From Candidatus Bathyarchaeota archaeon (GTDB taxonomy: Archaea; Thermoproteota; Bathyarchaeia; Bathyarchaeales; Bathycorpusculaceae): a DNA stretch of 64,000 nt. This document shows, one piece after another, positions 8,950 through 17,820 of this stretch. The notes beneath the pieces are model-generated. The model saw only the letters and a program-made list of their open reading frames with translations, searched no databases and was not told the origin of the DNA. Position numbers and translations under genes: made by a program. Each line of letters opens with the position of its first letter. The first letter of the stretch is position 1. Where the stretch lies: assembly GCA_013388895.1 (NCBI GenBank), contig JACAEK010000050.1, positions 1-64,000 on the forward strand, in the 5' to 3' direction.

Positions 8950-9606
8950 CTAGTTTTCAGGCTTCACTGATTCTTGCACCGCATCTATCATTTGTTCGCT
9001 ATCAGTATCTGATGTGTCTTCTTTTCCAACTATGGCTTTAACAACACTCTTTAGTTCTTTCTTCACTTTTCCAAAGAAATTGACTCTTGTACTTATTTTC
9101 TTTCTATATAACATCACGACTTTGGCGAGTTCCGGCATCACAATCCACAAGGCTGCCATAACAATTTCAGGTGGATATTCTGCCAAAAATGCAGAGTTCA
9201 CTTCACTTTTTTCATAGACCAGTATCAAATGTCCCTCTTCATTCAGAATCACCTTTTTGACTTTTTTTGGAAGTGGCATATCTTGTGGCGGAATATTAAA
9301 GGAAACGTTCAATCTCTTTAGAATATGTCTAAGCGATATACAAAGTTCCTTCATGAGCTTGCTCTCTTCCATCAAAAATTCGCTCAATTGCAGTGTCTCT
9401 TCGTTTATGCTTTTTAAGAGTTCTTGCAATTTCTGTTCAATTTCAACCTTTGATTTTTCAATTTCTTGCTCATCTAGGGTTTCCTCGCTCCCTTCTGAAA
9501 GCTGCATAGGGTGGAAAAAGTGTGCTTCTTCAGCCACTTCGCCTTGGTTTTCTTCAGGCGATGTTTGCTCCGTATTCTCCTTAGATTTAGTATTTTTTTC
9601 TGTCAT
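8950..9606 (-). CDS. Hypothetical acidic coiled-coil protein
   Basis: A 218-aa protein with no recognised domain. The first ~50 residues are disordered, rich in Glu, Ser, Thr and Gln. Residues ~48-100 form a long charged coiled coil. A compact mixed region follows (VKKVILNEEGHLILVYEK), then a moderately hydrophobic stretch PEIVMAALWIVMPELAKVVM that may be amphipathic or membrane-associated, a basic segment (MLYRKKISTR, FFGKVKKELK) and an acidic disordered tail. The next gene on the same strand starts 20 bp downstream, so the two are probably co-expressed. No function can be inferred. Confidence 0.7.
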   Translation of the reverse strand: MTEKNTKSKENTEQTSPEENQGEVAEEAHFFHPMQLSEGSEETLDEQEIEKSKVEIEQKLQELLKSINEETLQLSEFLMEESKLMKELCISLRHILKRLNVSFNIPPQDMPLPKKVKKVILNEEGHLILVYEKSEVNSAFLAEYPPEIVMAALWIVMPELAKVVMLYRKKISTRVNFFGKVKKELKSVVKAIVGKEDTSDTDSEQMIDAVQESVKPEN

Positions 9607-9714
9607 GAATTTTTCTTCCCAGTTCTTGGATAAATTAGCGGTTGCAAAATGTAATCAAACTGTTGAAAGATAATAGAGTTAGTATGTTGTAAATTGCTAC
9701 GCACTGGCAAGCCA

Positions 9715-10203
9715 TCAAGTGTCATAGTTAGGTTTGTGAGGTTTTATAAATAGAAAAGCCATGAGCAAATATAGAAAGGCACCAAGAACCTGCCGTGTCA
9801 AAGTAGGAGCATTCCAGAACCAGCTTGTGCCTCCCCCAAAATGTGATCCTGCAACGAACCATGCAAATATAAAGTCCACAACAGGTTCAATGATCATGCC
9901 AATTCTAGGCGTAAGCCTCACCATATGCGAATCAAAAGTTAAAGTCACGTATATTGGAAGACTAGCCGCCAAAACAAACAAAGTCAACCCTAGAGGTATG
10001 CCCCAATTTTCCATGAAAATCCTTGTATAGACATTAGCTTCTTCGCTTGGAGAGCGACAAAAGAGAAGAGTCGATAAGTAATCAAACATTATGAAGGCGA
10101 AAACCACTATAGTTCTCTTTAACCAGTGGTTTCTTCTGGGTAGTAGATGAATTGAACTAACCACTGTGTCTCGTTTGCTCTGCGTTTTCTCCTCTCCCCT
10201 CAA
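9715..10203 (-). CDS. Small polytopic membrane protein, DUF5658-like
   Basis: A 162-aa protein with a basic N-terminus (LLPRRNHWLKR) and four likely membrane helices around residues 30-48, 68-90, 103-120 and 137-155. The pattern D-x-L-S-T in helix 1 followed by E-E-A-N before helix 2 recalls the DUF5658 group of small archaeal membrane proteins; I make this link from memory of the motif and not from a search. A glycine-rich loop GSHFGGGTSW precedes helix 4. It diverges from the TrmB regulator across about 170 bp, so it is a possible target of that regulator. Confidence 0.7.
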   Translation of the reverse strand: MRGEEKTQSKRDTVVSSIHLLPRRNHWLKRTIVVFAFIMFDYLSTLLFCRSPSEEANVYTRIFMENWGIPLGLTLFVLAASLPIYVTLTFDSHMVRLTPRIGMIIEPVVDFIFAWFVAGSHFGGGTSWFWNAPTLTRQVLGAFLYLLMAFLFIKPHKPNYDT

Positions 10204-10292
10204 TTTCCAACAATGTTTAACTGCTTGTGGTTTTGTTACTTGTTACTTAAATGTTTTGAAACATGAATTTTGGATTCATATTCGACATTCAG

Positions 10293-10307
10293 AAGTATAA
10301 AATATAG
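10293..10307 (+). promoter_or_regulatory. Putative TATA box of the TrmB-family gene
   Basis: AAGTATAAAATATAG lies about 66-80 bp before the ATG at 10373. It would place the transcript start near 10320-10330, leaving a leader of roughly 45 bases that includes GGGAGG. Spacing is reasonable for an archaeal promoter. Confidence 0.4.
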
Positions 10308-10372
10308 TGGGCGAGTAGAATCAGATTCCACTTCAAAATTCGAACAAGGAGCAAGGCTGCGGGAGGATTTAA

Positions 10373-11245
10373 ATGGAATTATCGGTGGAAAAACCCGAAA
10401 ACATCATGAAACTCTATGATGAGAACACTGGCGCATGGAGATTCGTTAAAACAGATAAAGGCCAATTCAAATCCTTGGAAATAATCGACAGAACCTTCCA
10501 CAGACTTGGCTTATCAAAAAACGAGATAAGAGTCTACGTCTACATTGCAAGAACAGGTGAGCACAAAGCAAGCGAAATCTCAGAAGCGCTGTCTCTTCAT
10601 AGAACTGAAACGTATAGAATTTTACGCGATTTAGAGAAAAAAGGATTAATATCCTCGGTTTTTGAAAAACCTTTAAAATTCATAGCTACACCTTTTGAAA
10701 AGGCACTAGATGTACTTATCGAAACCAAAAAAATGAAGATAGGCCTGCTTGAAAAAAGAAAGGAAAATCTAGTTAATCTTTGGCTTTCGCTTCCCAAACA
10801 AGAGACAGAAAATGAGAGAAAAGAGGTTTTTCAAATACTAGAGGGTGAAGAACAAATCAGCTTGAAAGCCGATGAGATACTTAGCAATGCCGAAAAAGAA
10901 ATTTTCGTTTTCGCTTCCGAGCATGACATACCAAACTTTTATCATTCCGGCTTCTTGGATAAACTTGAGAAAATTTCAAGAGAAGACACAAACGTGCGAC
11001 TGTTAACTAACTATTCTCCGAAAAGCTGCTTCTTCATCGAGAAAATCAAAATGAAAAAAGCCAAGTATTCACTTTCAGCCGTTGACGAGTTACCAACATT
11101 CATACTCACCAACAATCAGCAATTGCTGTTGCTAATTAGAAAGAATAACGAGAAAAAGAGAGTCGCAGCCCTATGGACAAACTATGATGCCTTCATAAAA
11201 GCCCTAAAAACGCTCTTCCTTGAACTATGGAACAATGATGCTTAA
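10373..11245 (+). CDS. TrmB-family transcriptional regulator
   Basis: A 290-aa DNA-binding regulator. Residues ~40-110 form a winged helix-turn-helix of TrmB type (GLSKNEIRVYVYIARTG, ASEISEALSLHRTETYRILR, LEKKGLI). A coiled linker follows (residues ~117-150), then an effector-binding part with alternating strands (KEIFVFASEHDI, NVRLLTNYSP, TFILTNNQQLLLLIR) resembling the degenerate phospholipase-D-like domain of TrmB proteins. The ATG is preceded by GGGAGG. Effectors of the family are often sugars. It stands at the edge of the glycan island, diverging from a membrane protein and converging on the flippase gene, so regulation of glycan genes is plausible but not shown. Confidence 0.87.
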   Translation: MELSVEKPENIMKLYDENTGAWRFVKTDKGQFKSLEIIDRTFHRLGLSKNEIRVYVYIARTGEHKASEISEALSLHRTETYRILRDLEKKGLISSVFEKPLKFIATPFEKALDVLIETKKMKIGLLEKRKENLVNLWLSLPKQETENERKEVFQILEGEEQISLKADEILSNAEKEIFVFASEHDIPNFYHSGFLDKLEKISREDTNVRLLTNYSPKSCFFIEKIKMKKAKYSLSAVDELPTFILTNNQQLLLLIRKNNEKKRVAALWTNYDAFIKALKTLFLELWNNDA

Positions 11246-11246
11246 A

Positions 11247-12731
11247 CTACTTCCTAACTTTGAATTTAATCTCTTGCAATATAGATTTTGCTAACTGTTT
11301 TGCTTCTTCGTCAATTGCAATTAACAATGCAAGATAAATGGTTCCGGCTACTCCTGTAATTAGCAAAGTTATGGCTATTCTCGTGGGATGCGGGAGTACA
11401 AACAAAAATGCTGCCATAAGAATTGAAGCAAAAGTGTAGTTACCGATTTTTCTCCATGGGATGTCTATTTCAGTCATTTTGCGGACGATAGCATACAGAA
11501 TGAGAAACATTGCAAATCGGGCAGACATGTTTATTATACCTACGTAAAGGGCTGCCTGTAAGGGTTGATTATGAGCGTAGTTTGCTAAAATGAAGAATGC
11601 AGTGGGCAGCGTTATTGCAGAATGAAAATACGGTAGAGAAAACAAGATGAAAAGGCGGCTTCTCAGTAACTCTTTTAGGGATATCTTTGCTTTTTCATCC
11701 ACTCTCTCAACTCCAAATAGCACATAACTGAAGAAAGTTGAAATAGTTGCGACGAGCGCGTCTATTGCCAGAACCACTAACACAAACTGAGCATCTACAT
11801 ATTCTCCTCTCATGATAATGATATAGGAGTCTGACAACGCTACAACTCCTGCTGTCATGGGTATTGCAAACATCAAAACCACTTTCAATGAACTCGTTAT
11901 GTCCTCACGTTTTCTTTCAGTCAAAAGCTTGGGATATAGCGCAAAAGCCAGAAATGAAGAATATGTGATTATATTTGCGACTTGTGTTGCGAGACCATAT
12001 CTGCTTCGACCACCATCTCCCCCATAAATGAATAGCAATATGAGTACGAATGCTGCTATTTGGTTTCCCACAACATTGTAGATGCTTGCTAGAGAACCCC
12101 TAAGCCATTCTTTCACATATTCCCATTGAACCTTTTGTTTCAGTTCTGGCAAGAGCAGCTTTATGTAATAAATTATCTGAATTGAAAAAGCTACTATAAT
12201 GCTAAGTAAAGCTCCAAAAAGGGGTTGACGTAACTCAACAATGACTATGTAACCCAAGATGACTTTGCATACTTCTGCAATTAGCAAACCATAACCTATC
12301 ACATGTGGAATTTTTGCTCGTAGACACATTTCTATAATGTTAATCAAGTAAATTTCGATTATCTCTACAGTAATCATAAGATATAGGAAGAGGAATTGTC
12401 CGCTTATGTTAAGGGCTGACGTTATAAGCGAAATCAACGGAAGATAAATTATTATAGCTATTACTGAAATTGTCAAATTTGCAAAAATGCCCGTTTTGAT
12501 GGCACCTTCTTTTCCTCTAGCTACAAACCGCATAACCCAAAATGGAATTATCCCGGCCAACAAAGTGAAATAAGTTGATATGTCGTTTAAGTTGAACCAT
12601 ACATCATATTCTGCATCAACAGTGGCGCGCGCAATCATTAGTTGAAAAATCAGACCAGTAGCTACACTGAGCATTTTTGCTGCAAAAATAACGAAACCCG
12701 AATATTGAAGTCTAATTTCCTCTTTGGTCAA
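11247..12731 (-). CDS. Polysaccharide flippase, Wzx/MATE-like
   Basis: A 494-aa integral membrane protein with about 12-14 hydrophobic helices distributed evenly from residue ~10 to the end and few charged residues within them. This is the profile of the polysaccharide-transporter (PST/Wzx, MviN-like) flippases that move lipid-linked oligosaccharides across the membrane. Start is TTG at 12731 with GGTGGATG just upstream. It sits at one end of the glycan island and probably exports the product assembled by the sugar-nucleotide enzymes and glycosyltransferases that follow. Substrate cannot be read from the sequence. Confidence 0.85.
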   Translation of the reverse strand: MTKEEIRLQYSGFVIFAAKMLSVATGLIFQLMIARATVDAEYDVWFNLNDISTYFTLLAGIIPFWVMRFVARGKEGAIKTGIFANLTISVIAIIIYLPLISLITSALNISGQFLFLYLMITVEIIEIYLINIIEMCLRAKIPHVIGYGLLIAEVCKVILGYIVIVELRQPLFGALLSIIVAFSIQIIYYIKLLLPELKQKVQWEYVKEWLRGSLASIYNVVGNQIAAFVLILLFIYGGDGGRSRYGLATQVANIITYSSFLAFALYPKLLTERKREDITSSLKVVLMFAIPMTAGVVALSDSYIIIMRGEYVDAQFVLVVLAIDALVATISTFFSYVLFGVERVDEKAKISLKELLRSRLFILFSLPYFHSAITLPTAFFILANYAHNQPLQAALYVGIINMSARFAMFLILYAIVRKMTEIDIPWRKIGNYTFASILMAAFLFVLPHPTRIAITLLITGVAGTIYLALLIAIDEEAKQLAKSILQEIKFKVRK

Positions 12732-12888
12732 GCATCCACCTTAATTTGCTTCATGCGTAATCTCGTAGTATGTATTTAATTTTGCGTTATTAAGAAAATG
12801 TTGGAAATACCATGTCTAAGGTAAGTAACGTATATTTGTCTGTTGCTATTATAAGGAGCAATCTGGAAAACGTGATGGAAGTGTTAGG

Positions 12889-13704
12889 ATGAAGTTCTGT
12901 GTTATTGGTTTGGGCGAAATCGGTTTTGTAGCTGCTAAATATATTTCTGACAAAGGTCTTGATGTTTGGGGATATGACATCAGTTTAGCTGCTGTGAAAC
13001 GGGCCAAAGAAGCTGGAATTACGAATGCTGTAAGTAGTTGGAACGATTTGCCTTTGGCTGACGTTTATTTGATATGTGTATACAGTGGACTTAAGGATGA
13101 AGTTCCCAATCTATCGCCTATTTTTGATGTTTGTGAGAAAATTAAGAGAACAATCAAATCCTCTGATCATCCATTGGTTTCTATTGAAAGCACCATAGTG
13201 CCCGGCTTATGTAGAAAAATCTTCCAGGATATCTTTGAGGATCGTGTGCGTTTGGTGCATGTTCCACATAGATATTGGAGAGAAAAACCGACCAAGCATG
13301 GAGTCAAGCAGCTGAGAGTTATCGGTGGCGTCAACGCTGAGAGCCTCCAAGCTGGTTTGAAACTATACAGTGATGTTTTGGGAATTCCTCTTCACATAGT
13401 TTCTTCTATTGAAGTGGCTGAGATGTCGAAAATAGCTGAAAACGCCTATCGCTATATTCAAATAGCCTTTGCTGAAGAGTTGCGAATGATTTGTGAAGGA
13501 GTAGGCTTAAAGTTTGATGAAGTAAGGGACGCATGTAATACTAAATGGAATATAGCGATTCTTGAAGCACGAGATGGTATTGGAGGGCATTGTTTGCAAA
13601 AAGATGCCAAATATCTGGCTTCGTTGACTAAGTTTAAATCGTTAATAGAAAGCGCTCTGCACATAGACGAACAATATAGAAAATGGCTAAAACATAGATC
13701 ATAG
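12889..13704 (+). CDS. Short nucleotide-sugar dehydrogenase
   Basis: A 271-aa NAD-dependent NDP-sugar 6-dehydrogenase-like protein. The Rossmann motif GLGEIGFVAA starts at residue 7; the central dimerisation domain contains EMSKIAENAYRYIQIAFAEE; the catalytic cysteine is in GIGGHCLQKDAKYL near the C-terminus. It ends shortly after, so the C-terminal UDP-binding domain present in the 449-aa homologue at 21018 is missing. Families of this short length occur among UDP-N-acetylmannosamine-type dehydrogenases, so it may be complete, or need a partner. It lies between divergent and convergent minus-strand genes of the island. Confidence 0.85.
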   Translation: MKFCVIGLGEIGFVAAKYISDKGLDVWGYDISLAAVKRAKEAGITNAVSSWNDLPLADVYLICVYSGLKDEVPNLSPIFDVCEKIKRTIKSSDHPLVSIESTIVPGLCRKIFQDIFEDRVRLVHVPHRYWREKPTKHGVKQLRVIGGVNAESLQAGLKLYSDVLGIPLHIVSSIEVAEMSKIAENAYRYIQIAFAEELRMICEGVGLKFDEVRDACNTKWNIAILEARDGIGGHCLQKDAKYLASLTKFKSLIESALHIDEQYRKWLKHRS

Positions 13705-13719
13705 AGACGTTATGACTAG

Positions 13720-14988
13720 TTAGTTCTTGCCACTATTCCTTGTTGAACTTTCTAGGATTTCTGCAAATTTTCTCGCCATTTCTAAGTAGCTATATTTTCT
13801 GATTTTTTCTATATCTCCTTTATACTCAACTTTTTTGTGTAATCCATATTCTAAGCAGAGCTCTGCAAGAGCTTTTTTAATTTCTCTTATCGTCGGACAA
13901 TGTACCCCTGAATTAGTTTCATTAAGCAAAGTTTCAACCGCATTACCATTGAAGCCGCCCGTGCAGAGAATCGGTCTCATTGCCGCAAAATATTCAAAAA
14001 TCTTCCCTGGAATTACTCCCTTTTCTACACGGTCTTCCCAATCAAATAACAACAATACTTGCGATTTCCTCTGTTTTTCAAAAGAGGTCTCTCTCGAGAC
14101 TGTTCCATGTTGCTTAACAACCGCTGATAATCCAAATTCTTCGATTTTTCCTGCTAATTCCTCATCTTCTGGACCATAAAACCTTACTTCTATATCGTTT
14201 GGAACTACTTCTTTCTGAGAGATCAATTCGCTTAGGGCAATTAGAATTTTCACGGGATCTTGGTTCCCTTTGTAGATTTGACCAGTGTATGTAATTGTAA
14301 AATTTGGCGTCAGTTTTGTAGGGCCATTGCTTATTTTCTCTGGATCAAAACCATTGGTGATTGTGTACACTTGTTTTCCTTTGTGAAATGTTTGAAGTTT
14401 TTTTGTCCATACTGGAGAAACGGTTACTAGCGCGTCTGCAAGTGCTAATGTCTTTATTTCTAGTCTTTTTTCAAACATTTTTCTAAAACTACTGTACTGG
14501 TAGTTGTGGTTCTGCGTCCAAAGGTCTCGAAAATCAGCTATCCATGGAACATTATGCTTGACTTTCAGCTCTTTAGCAATTGTGTGCACTGTTACTGGAG
14601 ACGAACAACTAATAATTGCTTCTATTTCTTCATTCTGCAGTAGATTCTCTGCAGCGTTAATGGCGAAAGGTTTCCATGCTTTTTCAGAATCTGGATAATA
14701 CGCAATTTCGCGGTAATATCTATAGAAAAACTTCAAAAACTGTCTAATGCTACCATATCTCTTAGAAGCTAAACGCCTTCTGCCGTAAGACGAGCTGTAG
14801 CCAGTGGTTTCTATAACTCTGTTATTTTTTCTGAAATCATTTGGAGGTCCAAAATGAGAGTCTGGATTTTCGCCAAGAGGTGTTGTCAAAATAATCGGTT
14901 GCCACCCAAATTTGGGAAGATATTTAGCCAAACCAGGTATTCGCGGGGATGCATGAAATAAATGCGCAATAATCAAGACTTTCTTCAT
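13720..14988 (-). CDS. GT4-like glycosyltransferase
   Basis: A 422-aa GT-B-fold glycosyltransferase, cytoplasmic, probably using a sugar nucleotide from this island. The N-terminal half begins KKVLIIAHLFHASPRIPGLA, typical of bacterial and archaeal GT4-like N-domains; the second Rossmann half starts at TITYTGQIYKG, and the nucleotide-binding loop is EKGVIPGKIFEYFAAMRPIL. Its ATG overlaps the stop of the methyltransferase (TAATG), so it is translated as the last gene of the minus-strand operon running down from 20876. Donor and acceptor unknown. Confidence 0.87.
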   Translation of the reverse strand: MKKVLIIAHLFHASPRIPGLAKYLPKFGWQPIILTTPLGENPDSHFGPPNDFRKNNRVIETTGYSSSYGRRRLASKRYGSIRQFLKFFYRYYREIAYYPDSEKAWKPFAINAAENLLQNEEIEAIISCSSPVTVHTIAKELKVKHNVPWIADFRDLWTQNHNYQYSSFRKMFEKRLEIKTLALADALVTVSPVWTKKLQTFHKGKQVYTITNGFDPEKISNGPTKLTPNFTITYTGQIYKGNQDPVKILIALSELISQKEVVPNDIEVRFYGPEDEELAGKIEEFGLSAVVKQHGTVSRETSFEKQRKSQVLLLFDWEDRVEKGVIPGKIFEYFAAMRPILCTGGFNGNAVETLLNETNSGVHCPTIREIKKALAELCLEYGLHKKVEYKGDIEKIRKYSYLEMARKFAEILESSTRNSGKN

Positions 14989-15689
14989 TATTCAATGACC
15001 TCAATTATTGCTCCCCATCTCCGCCAACCTTTATCATTCCAAACCTCCTTTGGAAGTTTCGTTATGCGTATTTTTTCTTTTGAGACAAACTGTTCAAACA
15101 AGTTCTCGTAGTCACGTGCCCAATGTCCCACGTAGAAACCCAGCGATGTTGATCTTGGCTTAAATGAACGATTTAAGGTCCGTAAATAATGATATAGACT
15201 TAAGAAGTATGCAAGTGGTTTATTGAAGACATGCCATTCATTGAGGATAATAGTATGGCTTATGCGAAGCATCTCCTTCGCAACATGTTTGATTTCGTTT
15301 GGAGCAATGTAAATTAGAACAGCATCTGTGAATACGACGTCGAAGCTCTTTTCTGCGTATTGCTCAAGCTTCTGAGCTTTGCCGACCTCCAATTTAACGT
15401 TTGAGACGCCTTCTTGCTTAAGCCATTCGTTACCCTTTTGAACAGCAATGGGATTTATGTCAATGCCTTTTATCTCTGCATCCGGAAGCTTTTTGGCAAT
15501 GTGGTACAGGTTTGGGCCAGATGCGCATCCTATCTCTAAAACTGTTTTAGGTTGGAACTTGATTATCTTTTCAACTAAAAATTGCCGGTGTGGATGATCT
15601 CGTGATTTCCAATAATTCTCAATCCAACTTTCTCCTTGAAGATGTCTAATAGACCATTCTTCATCAGTTGTTATCGTATGCGCTTTCAT
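14988..15689 (-). CDS. SAM-dependent methyltransferase, class I
   Basis: Class I methyltransferase with motif I VLEIGCASGPN, motif II GIDINPIAV and the following D-A-V-L-I-Y-I motif. The N-terminus WIENYWKSRDHPHRQFL resembles methyltransferases found in surface-glycan clusters. The open frame reaches 15725, but that overlaps the aminotransferase by 32 bp; the ATG at 15689 lies just after the aminotransferase stop and gives 233 aa. Likely substrates are a sugar or sugar precursor made by the operon. Target position cannot be inferred. Confidence 0.85.
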   Translation of the reverse strand: MKAHTITTDEEWSIRHLQGESWIENYWKSRDHPHRQFLVEKIIKFQPKTVLEIGCASGPNLYHIAKKLPDAEIKGIDINPIAVQKGNEWLKQEGVSNVKLEVGKAQKLEQYAEKSFDVVFTDAVLIYIAPNEIKHVAKEMLRISHTIILNEWHVFNKPLAYFLSLYHYLRTLNRSFKPRSTSLGFYVGHWARDYENLFEQFVSKEKIRITKLPKEVWNDKGWRRWGAIIEVIE

Positions 15690-15693
15690 CTGC

Positions 15694-16809
15694 TTACCGT
15701 TGTTCATAAAAATCATGCAGGACATTTATCACATATTGTACTTGGTCATCCGACAACTCTGGATACATTGGTAGCGAAATCACTTCATTAGATATTTGTT
15801 CTGTTACAGGCAATTTGAAATGCTCCAGGTTTAGTGCTGAATGGAAGTGATTTGGAATGCGCCACGAAATTATTGTCTCTACGCTTTTTTCCTCAAGAAA
15901 TTTGACTAGTTCATCTCGGTTTTTTGTGCGAATGACGTAGTTTTGATAAACATCATAGTATGAGCCTGCATTGATAGGAGGTGGTGGCAACGTGACTTCC
16001 GGAATGTCAGACAGACCCGTATGATAGATCTGGGCAATATCTCTGCGTCTTTCTATCCATTTTGGCAAGTATTTAAGTTTCACATTAAGAATCGCTGCTT
16101 GAATGTTATCTAACCTGCTGTTAAATCCATAAAAGAAAATTTTTCCTGTTTTTCTATCTTGGCCATGGTCTCTTAGAAGGCGTATGCTTTCATTTATTTT
16201 TTCATCGTTGGTTGTCAAAAACCCTCCGTCCCCAGCTGCTCCAAGCACTTTTGCCGGGTAAAGGCTAAAACAACCAGTCAATTCAAAAGAGCCAGCCTTT
16301 TTGCCATCAAAACTTGCTCCTAGAGCTTGCGCTGCATCTTCAATTAATACAAGATTGTGTTCATCTGCAATTTCCATCAGTTTCTTCATGTTGCATAATC
16401 GCCCATTTAGATGAACTGGTATTACTGCTTTCGTCTTTTTGGATATTTTTTGTTCTACCTGCTCTACATTCATGTTCATGTCTTCGCCTACATCTACGAG
16501 CACGGGTTTGGCTCCACAAAACACGATAACCGCTATTGTTGCAACGAATGTATGGGCAACTGTTATGACCTCGTCTCCTGGACCCACGCCAGCGGCTTTT
16601 AGTGACAGAAGCATGGCGTCGGTTCCGCTGTTAAGTCCAACTGCATATTTAACTCCGACAAATGAAGCAATGTCCTCTTCAAACTGCCTGAGCTGTCCGC
16701 GAAGTAATAGGTCGCCTTTAGACAATGCTTCTGAAATTGCACTGATAACTTCATCCCACATGCGGCTGTAATGCTCGGGATAATTCACGAAAGGAACCTT
16801 ATAAACCAT
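15694..16809 (-). CDS. DegT/DnrJ/EryC1 sugar aminotransferase
   Basis: PLP-dependent aminotransferase of 371 aa that aminates a keto-sugar nucleotide. Family landmarks: GLNSGTDAMLLSL (cofactor phosphate binding), LIEDAAQALGA (PLP ring Asp), and the internal aldimine lysine in SLYPAKVLGAAGDGG. GGAG lies eight bases before its ATG and overlaps the end of the E1-beta gene upstream. In this operon an NDP-sugar epimerase/dehydratase and a TPP E1 pair precede it, so a modified amino sugar is the likely product. It could alternatively aminate a 2-oxo or branched intermediate produced by the E1 pair. Confidence 0.92.
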   Translation of the reverse strand: MVYKVPFVNYPEHYSRMWDEVISAISEALSKGDLLLRGQLRQFEEDIASFVGVKYAVGLNSGTDAMLLSLKAAGVGPGDEVITVAHTFVATIAVIVFCGAKPVLVDVGEDMNMNVEQVEQKISKKTKAVIPVHLNGRLCNMKKLMEIADEHNLVLIEDAAQALGASFDGKKAGSFELTGCFSLYPAKVLGAAGDGGFLTTNDEKINESIRLLRDHGQDRKTGKIFFYGFNSRLDNIQAAILNVKLKYLPKWIERRRDIAQIYHTGLSDIPEVTLPPPPINAGSYYDVYQNYVIRTKNRDELVKFLEEKSVETIISWRIPNHFHSALNLEHFKLPVTEQISNEVISLPMYPELSDDQVQYVINVLHDFYEQR

Positions 16810-16811
16810 GG

Positions 16812-17792
16812 CTACATCTCCAAAACTCTCTTCACAGCTAACATTATTTTTTTTGCGTTAGGATAATAAACTTTTTCCAGCGATGAACTAGCAGGCGCAG
16901 GTGTATCTGGTAGAGAGACTCGAATAATAGGCGCTTTAATGGATTTGAAAATGTCGTTTTCTGCAATTCTGGCGGAAATTTCAGCGGTTATGCCACATGT
17001 TTTCCATCCACCATCTGCAATAACCAGCCGACCAGTCTTTTTAACGGATGTAAGCAATAGATTTTCGTCTAGAGGTTTGAGAGAGCGCAAATCCACTACC
17101 TCTGTCTTAATCTTTTCTTTTTCAAGCTGTTCAGCAGCTTTTATTGCCTCATGAACCATGTAAGAAGTTGCCACCACAGTTACATCTTCACCCTTGTGCC
17201 TAACAACTCCTTTTCCAATTGGAACCGAATATAATTCTTCAGGAACTTCACCCTCATACTGATACAACCAGCGATCGTCAATGTAGACAACTGGGTTATC
17301 TTCTTCTACACAAGTCACCAAAAGTCCTTTAGCATCGTACGGCGTGCTAGGTGCAACAACTTTAAGACCTGGAATATGCGTGAAAATGGCTTGTATTGCC
17401 TGTGAATGCTGTGCGGCTTGTTCTCCACCCCTGTTAATAATGGCCCAAAGCGTTACTGGTGTGTTTAGTTGTCCGCCGAACATGTAATGCCAATTAGCGA
17501 TGTGATTTGCTATTTGGTCCATTGCGTAATACATGAAATCCATTCTTGGAAAGCACAAAATTGGGTGCATTCTCGCTAACGCCGCGCCTAGAGCCACACC
17601 TGTCACGGCGTTTTCAGATGTAGGCGTGTCAATTACTCTCTTTGAACCGAATCGCTGGATAAGGCCTACTGTGGTGCTTCCGACATACCATGGGCTGGTA
17701 ACTCCTTGTCCAATTAAAAACACATGATTATTCTTATCAATCAGCTGACACAATGTCTCGTTGATTGCTTGTGCAAAATTGATTTTCCGCAT
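16812..17792 (-). CDS. TPP-dependent dehydrogenase E1, beta subunit
   Basis: Beta subunit of a two-component pyruvate/2-oxoacid/acetoin-type E1. Typical features are the transketolase-pyrimidine fold around VTGVALGAALARMHPI, MDQIANHIANWHYM, and the C-terminal half with VVDLRSLKPLDENLL. The frame opens at 17885, but the best family start is the ATG at 17792 (MRKINFAQAI), which removes a 65-bp overlap with the alpha gene. No E2 acyltransferase or E3 is in the window, and the pair is embedded between an NDP-sugar epimerase and an aminotransferase. This points to a specialised role in glycan precursor synthesis and away from central 2-oxoacid oxidation. Confidence 0.9.
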   Translation of the reverse strand: MRKINFAQAINETLCQLIDKNNHVFLIGQGVTSPWYVGSTTVGLIQRFGSKRVIDTPTSENAVTGVALGAALARMHPILCFPRMDFMYYAMDQIANHIANWHYMFGGQLNTPVTLWAIINRGGEQAAQHSQAIQAIFTHIPGLKVVAPSTPYDAKGLLVTCVEEDNPVVYIDDRWLYQYEGEVPEELYSVPIGKGVVRHKGEDVTVVATSYMVHEAIKAAEQLEKEKIKTEVVDLRSLKPLDENLLLTSVKKTGRLVIADGGWKTCGITAEISARIAENDIFKSIKAPIIRVSLPDTPAPASSSLEKVYYPNAKKIMLAVKRVLEM

Positions 17793-17820
17793 AAAGTTCA
17801 CTTCATGCTCTTCATAGTCT

